Source of the DNA: Pseudomonadota bacterium
Lineage (GTDB): Bacteria; Pseudomonadota; Alphaproteobacteria; Rhizobiales; Hyphomicrobiaceae
Length of the DNA: 5,021 bases
Reading direction: 5' to 3'
Assembly (NCBI GenBank): GCA_023428365.1
Contig: JAEYYQ010000412.1
Location: forward strand, 1-5,021
Both the position numbers and the translations under genes were made by a program. Numbering within the stretch: position 1 is the stretch's first letter; each line of letters starts with the position of its first letter. Positions 1-5,021 of the stretch are shown in pieces. Below the pieces are notes generated by a model. That model was not told the origin of the DNA. It saw nothing but the letters and a program-made list of their open reading frames with translations, and searched no databases.

Positions 1-42
1 CAGGGCGAATACGTCTTCCGCAAGGAAGGCAAGAAGAAATAA
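1..42 (+). CDS. rplF: 50S ribosomal protein L6, C-terminal end only (partial)
   Basis: The first 13 codons read QGEYVFRKEGKKK and end at TAA (40-42). A basic tail with a GEY/KxxRKEGKKK pattern is the usual bacterial L6 C-terminus, and L6 is the gene expected directly upstream of rplR in the spc operon. L6 binds 23S rRNA near the sarcin-ricin and stalk-base region of the large subunit. The rest of the gene lies before the window. The TAA overlaps the AAGGA Shine-Dalgarno (41-45) of rplR, so the two genes are 12 nt apart and probably coupled. The identification rests on a short stretch plus gene order. Confidence 0.88.
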   Translation, partial: QGEYVFRKEGKKK

Positions 43-54
43 GGACGGCATTCA

Positions 55-414
55 ATGTGCGCGCTCAAACTATTCGACCGGCGCAAGCGGCGTGTACGTA
101 GCAAGCTCAAGCAGCTTGCCAGCGGTCGTCCGCGGCTTTCGGTTCATCGCTCATCGAAGCATATCTATGCGCAGGTTATCGACGACGTTCAGGGCAAGAC
201 CCTGGCCGCTGCGTCGACCATGGATAAAGACTTCAAGGGCAAGCTGAAGACGGGTGCTGATAGGGCTGCGGCTGCCGAGGTTGGCAAGCTGGTTGCCAAG
301 CGTGCCGCCGAGGCTGGTGTCCAAGAGGTCGTGTTCGACCGCGGTGGTTTCCTGTTCCATGGCCGGATCAAGGCTCTGGCCGACGCTGCCCGCGAGGGCG
401 GCCTGAAATTCTGA
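55..414 (+). CDS. rplR: 50S ribosomal protein L18
   Basis: This encodes 119 residues, the normal length for bacterial L18 (about 117-120). L18 binds 5S rRNA and, with L5, helps dock it into the central protuberance of the large subunit. The N-terminus is a basic arm (FDRRKRRVR, about residues 7-15). It is followed by the family core [20 protein letters not shown] (about 26-45), and the chain ends with the typical [19 protein letters not shown] segment. The ATG at 55 has AAGGA at 41-45, 9 nt away, and there is no better upstream start. The second codon is Cys, a little unusual but not disruptive. The gene sits 12 nt after rplF and 17 nt before rpsE, within one transcription unit. It is a clear family member. 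Confidence 0.97.
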   Translation: MCALKLFDRRKRRVRSKLKQLASGRPRLSVHRSSKHIYAQVIDDVQGKTLAAASTMDKDFKGKLKTGADRAAAAEVGKLVAKRAAEAGVQEVVFDRGGFLFHGRIKALADAAREGGLKF

Positions 415-431
415 CGAAAGGATAGAGATCC

Positions 432-1007
432 GTGGCACGTTTCCCGGGACGAGATCGCGGCCGCGACCGCGAGGAGCGCGACAGCGAATTCTCCGACAAG
501 CTCGTGCACATCAATCGTGTGGCGAAAGTCGTGAAGGGCGGTAAGCGCTTTGGTTTCGCGGCGCTGGTCGTCGTCGGCGATCTCAAGGGCCGCGTTGGCT
601 TCGGCCACGGCAAGGCCCGTGAGGTGCCGGAGGCCATCCGCAAGGCCAACGAAGCCGCTCGCCGCGGACTCGTTCGCGTGCCGCTGCGCGAGGGTCGCAC
701 GCTGCACCATGACACGGCTGGCCGTCACGGTTCGGGCCGCGTCGTACTGCGCTCGGCGCCCGCCGGTACTGGTATCATCGCTGGCGGTGCCATGCGCGCC
801 GTGTTCGAGATGCTGGGTGTGCAGGACGTTGTCGCCAAGTCGATGGGCTCGACCAACCCGTACAACGTTGTGCGCGCGACGTTCGATGCTCTGAAGCTGC
901 AGGAGAACCCGCGCGGTGTCGCGGCTCGCCGTGGCAAGAAGTACGGCGAGATCGTTTCGCGCCGTCGTGACGGTACGTCAGAGGCTGAGGCTGCTGCCGA
1001 GGCTTGA
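432..1007 (+). CDS. rpsE: 30S ribosomal protein S5
   Basis: This encodes 191 residues, longer than E. coli S5 (about 167) because of tails at both ends. S5 lies at the mRNA entry and decoding side of the small subunit and contributes to accuracy. Residues 1-20 are a charged extension rich in Arg, Asp and Glu. The double-stranded-RNA-binding-like N-domain spans about 20-85 and contains VKGGKRF (34-40), the loop where spectinomycin resistance changes occur in E. coli; it looks wild type. The C-terminal S5 domain includes [19 protein letters not shown] (112-130) and [16 protein letters not shown] (139-154). The tail is Ala/Glu-rich (EAEAAAEA). The start is GTG at 432, supported by GAAAGGA at 416-422, 9 nt upstream. 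Confidence 0.97.
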   Translation: MARFPGRDRGRDREERDSEFSDKLVHINRVAKVVKGGKRFGFAALVVVGDLKGRVGFGHGKAREVPEAIRKANEAARRGLVRVPLREGRTLHHDTAGRHGSGRVVLRSAPAGTGIIAGGAMRAVFEMLGVQDVVAKSMGSTNPYNVVRATFDALKLQENPRGVAARRGKKYGEIVSRRRDGTSEAEAAAEA

Positions 1008-1015
1008 TTTTGAAT

Positions 1016-1042
1016 GGCGCGGACGCGAGCTGGTCTCGCGCC
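1016..1042 (+). other. Intercistronic stem-loop between rpsE and rpmD
   Basis: CGCGAG (1024-1029) and CTCGCG (1035-1040) form a perfect 6-bp stem with a 5-nt loop. A competing pairing joins GGCGCG (1016-1021) to CGCGCC (1037-1042), so the 3' arm has two possible partners. There is no following T-run, so it is not an intrinsic terminator. It lies 10 nt before the AAGGA (1051-1055) that serves rpmD. Possible roles are mRNA stability or translation tuning; a chance GC-rich fold is equally possible. Confidence 0.4.
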
Positions 1043-1064
1043 GGCGACCGAAGGATGAAGTGAT

Positions 1065-1265
1065 ATGGCTGACAAGTCAGGCAAGACGATTACGATCGAG
1101 CAGATCGGCAGTCCGATGCGCCGTCCCGGGCGGCAGCAGGCGACGTTGATCGGCCTCGGTCTCAACAAGCTTCACCGCCGCAGCACGCTGGAGGATACGC
1201 CTTCCGTGCGCGGCATGATCAATAAACTCCCCCATCTCGTTCGCATCGTCGACGAGAAGGCTTGA
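1065..1265 (+). CDS. rpmD: 50S ribosomal protein L30
   Basis: This encodes 66 residues, within the normal range for bacterial L30 (about 58-66). L30 is a small protein of the large subunit that contacts 23S rRNA on the solvent side. The sequence shows the family pattern: an initial beta strand [15 protein letters not shown] (7-21), then [21 protein letters not shown] (25-45) and the closing helix and strand [17 protein letters not shown] (48-64). The ATG at 1065 has AAGGA at 1051-1055, 9 nt upstream. The gap to rpsE is 57 nt, the largest before rplO, while the gap to rplO is only 16 nt. The position between rpsE and rplO is the standard spc-operon location. Confidence 0.96.
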   Translation: MADKSGKTITIEQIGSPMRRPGRQQATLIGLGLNKLHRRSTLEDTPSVRGMINKLPHLVRIVDEKA

Positions 1266-1281
1266 AGACCCGGAGCACGTC

Positions 1282-1830
1282 ATGCGCCTCAACGATATCA
1301 AAGACAATCCGGGAGCCCGTAAGGTTCGTGTCCGCATCGGTCGCGGCATCGGTTCGGGTGTCGGCAAGACCGGTGGCCGTGGCGGCAAGGGCCAGACGGC
1401 GCGTTCAGGTGTCGCAATCGGCGGCTTCGAGGGTGGTCAGATGCCACTCTACCGGCGCTTGCCGAAGCGTGGCTTCAACAAGTGGCGGCAGAAGGACTTC
1501 AACGAACTCAGCCTCGGCGCGCTGCAGAAGGCGATCGACGCGGGTAAGCTGGAGGCTGGCAAGCCGGTCGACGTTGCGGCTCTTGTGTCTGCGGGCGTTC
1601 TGCGCCGTCCCAAGGACGGTGTGCGCCTCCTCGGCACTGGCGAGTTGACGGCCAAGGTTGCGATCACGGTCAATCACGCAACGGCTTCGGCCAAGGCTGC
1701 GGTCGAGAAGGCGGGCGGCAGCGTGACGGTGATTGAAGTCAAGGTGCTCGAGGCCGATGAGGCCAAGCGCGCAAAGACCGCTGCGAAAAAAGCTGCTGCC
1801 GGCAAGGGCGGCAAAAAGGGCGACGAATAG
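1282..1830 (+). CDS. rplO: 50S ribosomal protein L15
   Basis: This encodes 182 residues, longer than E. coli L15 (about 144). L15 is a 23S rRNA-binding protein with a long basic N-terminal extension that reaches into the large subunit. That extension is clear: a Gly/Arg/Lys-rich segment [19 protein letters not shown] (20-38), then [19 protein letters not shown] (47-65). The globular domain follows, ending with the L15 signature around [17 protein letters not shown] (136-152). The additional length is a C-terminal Lys/Ala/Gly tail (about 159-182), probably disordered and rRNA-facing. The ATG at 1282 is preceded by CGGAG (1271-1275) at 6 nt. It is 16 nt downstream of rpmD and 187 nt upstream of secY. 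Confidence 0.97.
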   Translation: MRLNDIKDNPGARKVRVRIGRGIGSGVGKTGGRGGKGQTARSGVAIGGFEGGQMPLYRRLPKRGFNKWRQKDFNELSLGALQKAIDAGKLEAGKPVDVAALVSAGVLRRPKDGVRLLGTGELTAKVAITVNHATASAKAAVEKAGGSVTVIEVKVLEADEAKRAKTAAKKAAAGKGGKKGDE

Positions 1831-1871
1831 ACCCGGTACAGCGCGCGCCCGACGACTTCCTGTTGCCGGGT
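1831..1871 (+). other. Bulged stem-loop immediately after the rplO stop
   Basis: ACCCGG (1831-1836) starts at the base after the TAG stop and pairs with CCGGGT (1866-1871). The stem extends inward by T1837-G1865 (wobble), A1838-T1864, a bulged T1863, then C1839-G1862, A1840-T1861 and G1841-C1860, giving about 11 bp around an 18-nt loop. A competing pairing joins AGCGCGC (1840-1846) to GCGCGCT (1874-1880). No T-run follows, so a classical terminator is unlikely. A 3'-end stabiliser or processing site between rplO and secY is possible. Confidence 0.4.
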
Positions 1872-1963
1872 GTGCGCGCTATCCTCGACTCGTGTGGGGC
1901 GTCGTCGACGCTGGACGACAAGAAGCAAGGCGCAGCCACCTCACGATACGCACCTCGACCACC

Positions 1964-1977
1964 GCGGGGCAACCCGT
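1964..1977 (+). other. GNRA-tetraloop hairpin in the rplO-secY spacer
   Basis: GCGGG (1964-1968) and CCCGT (1973-1977) pair as 5 bp, the outermost a G-U, closed by the loop GCAA (1969-1972), a GNRA tetraloop. It lies 40 nt before the secY start and does not cover the Shine-Dalgarno. A second simple stem, GTCGTC (1901-1906) with GACGAC (1914-1919), lies earlier in the same spacer. Apart from these folds I see no gene, promoter or terminator in 1831-2017. Confidence 0.4.
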
Positions 1978-2002
1978 CAGGGCCAGGAGTGCGCGGATCT
2001 TC

Positions 2003-2007
2003 GGGAG
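2003..2007 (+). promoter_or_regulatory. Shine-Dalgarno of secY
   Basis: GGGAG is 10 nt before the ATG at 2018. An in-frame TAG (2015-2017) stands directly before that ATG, so no longer in-frame start is possible. This fixes the SecY N-terminus. Confidence 0.75.
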
Positions 2008-2017
2008 AATGACTTAG

Positions 2018-3369
<1,352 letters not shown>

Positions 3370-3373
<4 letters not shown>

Positions 3374-4029
3374 ATCTCATTCTGCTGGGCCCGCCAGGGG
3401 CGGGCAAGGGCACCCAGGCATCGGCAATCGCCGCCACCCACGGGCTCGTCCAGCTTTCGACTGGTGACATGCTGCGCGCCGCTGTGAAGGCGGGCAGCGA
3501 TATCGGCAAGAAAGCCAAGTCCATCATGGATCGCGGCGGACTCGTCCCGGACGAGGTCGTCATCGGGATCGTCGACGAGCGCATTGCCCAGCCTGACTGT
3601 GCGAATGGCTTCATCCTCGATGGCTTCCCGCGCACGCTGGGTCAGGCTGCGGCGCTTGATAAGCTGCTGGCGGAACGCAGCAAGCGGTTGGATCTCGTTA
3701 TCGAAATGAAAGTCGATGATGAGGCTCTCGTGGCTCGCATTGCGGGTCGTTATGCCTGCGCCAAGTGTGGCGCCGGCTATCACGACGCGTTCAAACAGCC
3801 GAAGACAGCAGGTGTGTGCGATGCGTGCGGCTCGACTGAGTTCACCCGTCGCGCGGACGACAATCCGGAGACCGTTAAGGCGCGGTTGATGGCGTACTAC
3901 AAAGAGACTTCGCCCCTCGTTGGTTACTACTTCGCCAAGGGCAATCTCAAATCGATCGATGGGATGGCGCCGATTGGCGATGTCACCCGGGAGATTGAAG
4001 GGTTGCTCAGGCAGGTCGTGGCGGCTTGA
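3370..4029 (+). CDS. adk: Adenylate kinase, long form with a Cys4 (metal-type) LID
   Basis: This encodes 219 residues. It catalyses AMP + ATP to 2 ADP in the cytosol. The P-loop GPPGAGKGT lies at 7-15 and the AMP-binding segment STGDMLR at 30-36. The signature GFILDGFPRT lies at 80-89, with D84 and R88 the usual catalytic and AMP contacts. The LID (about 126-164) contains C130, C133, C150 and C153 in two CxxC pairs, the arrangement that binds zinc or iron in adenylate kinases with a metal LID, including that of Paracoccus. RRADDN (160-165) is the conserved LID exit. The ATG (3370-3372) overlaps the secY stop (3371-3373) as ATGA, with GAGAGGG (3358-3364) 5 nt upstream, so translation is probably coupled to secY. 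The gene between secY and rpsM is the usual alphaproteobacterial location. Confidence 0.98.
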
Positions 4030-4044
4030 CGCGGGGGAAGAGGA

Positions 4045-4073
4045 TTGACGCGGGATTGGTCGCGGGATAGAAA
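4045..4073 (+). promoter_or_regulatory. Candidate sigma-70-type promoter for rpsM-rpsK
   Basis: TTGACG (4045-4050) matches five of six bases of the -35 consensus. TAGAAA (4068-4073), exactly 17 nt downstream, matches four of six of the -10 consensus. Transcription would begin near 4080, leaving a leader of about 150 nt before the rpsM GTG. The TTGACGCGGG containing the -35 is repeated at 4026-4035 across the adk stop, but that copy has no -10 at the right distance. The position between adk and rpsM makes biological sense as an alpha-operon promoter. The call is from pattern only. Confidence 0.5.
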
Positions 4074-4081
4074 GACCGCGA
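4060..4081 (+). repeat. Inverted repeat centred on the predicted -10 box
   Basis: TCGCGG (4060-4065) and CCGCGA (4076-4081) are perfect 6-bp arms around 10 nt. Their centre (4070.5) coincides with that of the predicted -10 hexamer (4068-4073). As DNA it could be a repressor operator. As RNA made from upstream it would be a hairpin followed by TTT (4082-4084), which could be a weak terminator ending the secY-adk transcript. A second register, GGTC (4058-4061) with GACC (4074-4077), also exists. The short T-run makes strong termination unlikely. Confidence 0.4.
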
Positions 4082-4097
4082 TTTGATGCCGCACCCT

Positions 4098-4143
4098 GGC
4101 GAGAACGGACCTGGTGTTTGATCACTGGAGGCCGCTGCTCGCC
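4098..4143 (+). other. Long imperfect stem-loop in the rpsM leader
   Basis: Reading inward, GGCGAG (4098-4103) pairs with CTCGCC (4138-4143), CGG (4106-4108) with CCG (4132-4134), CCT (4110-4112) with AGG (4129-4131), and GGTG (4113-4116) with CACT (4123-4126). The total is 16 bp with small internal loops and bulges and a 6-nt apical loop TTTGAT. No T-run follows, so it is not a terminator. It would lie near the 5' end of a transcript starting at the promoter proposed just upstream. Confidence 0.5.
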
Positions 4144-4164
4144 GCATTGCGCTGGAAGAACACA

Positions 4165-4209
4165 GGTATTCGTCGAGGCGGTTGGCGGATACCCAAAACA
4201 AACGACCGC
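4165..4209 (+). promoter_or_regulatory. Candidate H-type RNA pseudoknot upstream of rpsM
   Basis: Stem 1 pairs 4165-4175 (GGTATTCGTCG) with 4183-4193 (TGGCGGATACC), 11 pairs including three G-U. Its 7-nt loop (4176-4182) contains GCGGT (4178-4182), which is perfectly complementary to ACCGC (4205-4209) downstream, giving stem 2 of 5 bp. The connecting loops are AG (2 nt) over stem 2 and an A-rich 11-nt strand (4194-4204) over stem 1, with no base between the stems. These loop lengths suit a classical coaxial H-type fold. The structure ends 11 nt before the rpsM Shine-Dalgarno. A competing fold pairs 4174-4184 with 4203-4209 and 4213-4216, so a two-state switch is possible. The role as a translational regulator is inferred from position. 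Confidence 0.5.
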
Positions 4210-4220
4210 AGGCTCGTTCT

Positions 4221-4225
4221 AGGAG
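4221..4225 (+). promoter_or_regulatory. Shine-Dalgarno of rpsM
   Basis: AGGAG, 6 nt before the GTG at 4232, is the strongest ribosome binding site in this spacer. It supports the GTG start. It is 11 nt downstream of the proposed pseudoknot, so a ribosome bound here would contact or compete with that fold. Confidence 0.8.
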
Positions 4226-4231
4226 ATACAC

Positions 4232-4603
4232 GTGGCCCGTATTGCTGGCGTTAACATCCCAACCCAGAAGCGCGTCGTCATTGCGCTGCAGTATATTCAT
4301 GGGATCGGTCCGAAGTTCGCGCAGGAGATCTGCGACAAGGTCGGTATTCCGGCTGAGCGGCGCGTCAATCAGTTGACGGATGCTGAGGTTCTGCAGGTCC
4401 GCGAGAGCATCGACCGTGATTACATGGTTGAGGGCGATCTACGCCGTGACGTTGCCATGAACATCAAGCGTCTGATGGACCTCGGCTGCTATCGCGGCCT
4501 GCGCCATCGTCGTGGCCTTCCGGTCCGTGGTCAGCGCACGCATACGAATGCGCGCACCCGTAAAGGCCCCGCGAAGCCCATCGCCGGTAAGAAGAAATCC
4601 TGA
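4232..4603 (+). CDS. rpsM: 30S ribosomal protein S13
   Basis: This encodes 123 residues, the usual length (about 118-125). S13 sits in the head of the small subunit, contacts S19 and the P-site tRNA, and forms bridges to the large subunit. The N-terminus [19 protein letters not shown] (1-19) and [14 protein letters not shown] (21-34) contain the helix-hairpin-helix-like rRNA-binding region. The basic C-terminal part contains [20 protein letters not shown] (87-106) followed by [16 protein letters not shown], the tail that reaches the P-site tRNA. The start is GTG, giving the canonical MARIAG. It follows a 202-nt spacer after adk that carries promoter- and leader-like signals, and precedes rpsK by 74 nt, so it is probably the first gene of the alpha operon. 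Confidence 0.98.
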   Translation: MARIAGVNIPTQKRVVIALQYIHGIGPKFAQEICDKVGIPAERRVNQLTDAEVLQVRESIDRDYMVEGDLRRDVAMNIKRLMDLGCYRGLRHRRGLPVRGQRTHTNARTRKGPAKPIAGKKKS

Positions 4604-4677
4604 TCCGAGGCGATTGCCCGGTTCGTTCCACGATATCCGTTTGACATTGAGATTAGAGTTCGGGAGCCAAGCCACCC

Positions 4678-5021
4678 ATGGCTAAAGAGCAGCAAAGCCG
4701 CACCAAGATGCGCCGCAAGGAGCGTAAGAACATCAGCTCCGGCGTTGCGCATGTGAATGCGAGCTTCAACAACACCATGATCACCATCACGGATGCGCAG
4801 GGCAACACGATTGCCTGGTCGTCGTCCGGCACGATGGGCTTTAAAGGCTCGCGCAAGTCGACGCCCTACGCCGCGCAGGTCGCTGCTGAAGATGCCGGCA
4901 AGAAGGCGATCGAGCATGGCATGAAGATCCTCGAAGTCGAGGTCTGCGGTCCGGGTTCGGGCCGTGAATCGGCGCTTCGCGCGCTGCAGTCGATTGGATT
5001 CCAGGTCACGACGATCCGTGA
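4678..5021 (+). CDS. rpsK: 30S ribosomal protein S11 (3' end beyond the window)
   Basis: There are 114 complete codons before the window ends. Bacterial S11 is about 129 residues, so the last 15 or so, including the conserved PHNGCRPPKRRRV-like tail, are missing only because of the window edge. S11 lies on the platform of the small subunit near the mRNA exit and the 3' end of 16S rRNA. Visible family marks are a basic N-terminus ([11 protein letters not shown], 8-18), [20 protein letters not shown] (22-41), a central [20 protein letters not shown] (54-73), and [18 protein letters not shown] (91-108). The ATG at 4678 has GGGAG (4662-4666) 11 nt upstream. The 74-nt gap from rpsM contains no convincing promoter. 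rpoA and rplQ are expected next. Confidence 0.97.
   Translation, partial: MAKEQQSRTKMRRKERKNISSGVAHVNASFNNTMITITDAQGNTIAWSSSGTMGFKGSRKSTPYAAQVAAEDAGKKAIEHGMKILEVEVCGPGSGRESALRALQSIGFQVTTIR

Noticed and set aside
455..466. 12-nt palindrome TCGCGGCCGCGA near the rpsE start, with the same half-sites as the repeat at 4060-4081
   Set aside because: It lies in codons for an Arg/Asp/Gly-rich tail in a GC-rich genome, which easily produces such palindromes. It has no spacer, unlike the other repeat, and no promoter nearby.
2009..2017. Minimal open frame ATG-ACT-TAG directly before the secY ATG, a possible start-stop regulatory element
   Set aside because: The only Shine-Dalgarno (2003-2007) is 1 nt from this ATG, too close to use it, but is well placed for the secY ATG at 2018. 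Probably coincidental.
1733..2017. 94-codon + strand open frame from inside rplO through the spacer up to secY
   Set aside because: Most of its first third is an out-of-frame reading of rplO. The remainder is low-information, Arg-rich sequence with no Shine-Dalgarno for its start.
4060..4084. Strong intrinsic terminator after adk
   Set aside because: The hairpin is only 6 bp with a 10-nt loop and three T residues, too weak to call as a terminator; kept as an inverted repeat with an uncertain role.
4007..4300. 97-codon minus-strand open frame spanning the adk-rpsM spacer
   Set aside because: It begins inside rpsM, has no recognisable family pattern, and I see no matching Shine-Dalgarno or promoter. 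The spacer is better explained by promoter and leader signals.
4641..4646. Perfect TTGACA hexamer in the rpsM-rpsK gap, a possible rpsK promoter
   Set aside because: At spacings of 16 to 18 nt the downstream bases are GGAGCC, GAGCCA and AGCCAA, nothing like a -10 box, so only half of a promoter is present.

Overview
The window is a piece of a bacterial ribosomal-protein supercluster, the downstream half of the spc operon followed by the start of the alpha operon. All genes lie on the + strand. The order is rplF (last codons)-rplR-rpsE-rpmD-rplO-secY-adk-rpsM-rpsK (truncated by the window edge). The direct secY-adk-rpsM-rpsK junction, without map, infA, rpmJ or rpsD visible in between, the high GC content and the protein sequences point to an alphaproteobacterium, most likely in the Hyphomicrobiales/Rhizobiales. 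Hyphomicrobium-like relatives are my best guess, but genus is not established here.

Bases 1-1830 carry tightly packed large- and small-subunit protein genes (L6 end, L18, S5, L30, L15), spaced 12 to 57 nt apart, each with a purine-rich Shine-Dalgarno. rpsE uses GTG. The 57-nt rpsE-rpmD gap holds a small GC-rich stem-loop. Bases 1831-2017 form a 187-nt spacer with no credible gene. It contains a bulged hairpin starting right after the rplO stop and a GNRA-capped hairpin about 40 nt before secY. secY (2018-3373) encodes the translocon channel, and adk (3370-4029) overlaps its stop by the four bases ATGA, so the two are translationally coupled.

Bases 4030-4231 are the most interesting non-coding stretch. 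They hold a plausible housekeeping-type promoter (TTGACG, 17 nt, TAGAAA), an inverted repeat centred exactly on its -10 box, a 16-bp imperfect stem-loop, and a candidate H-type RNA pseudoknot ending 11 nt before the rpsM Shine-Dalgarno. This suggests that rpsM-rpsK, and presumably rpoA and rplQ beyond the window, have their own promoter and a structured regulatory leader. The E. coli alpha-operon mRNA also has a pseudoknot leader bound by S4, but no rpsD is visible here, so the ligand, if there is one, is unknown. All RNA structures were found by eye and have not been folded computationally.

The genes work together in ribosome assembly (L6, L18, L30, L15, S5, S13, S11), membrane protein export (SecY) and adenylate balance (Adk), a growth-rate-linked housekeeping set. 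I see no mobile element, CRISPR array, tRNA or rRNA gene, and no defence or accessory genes.
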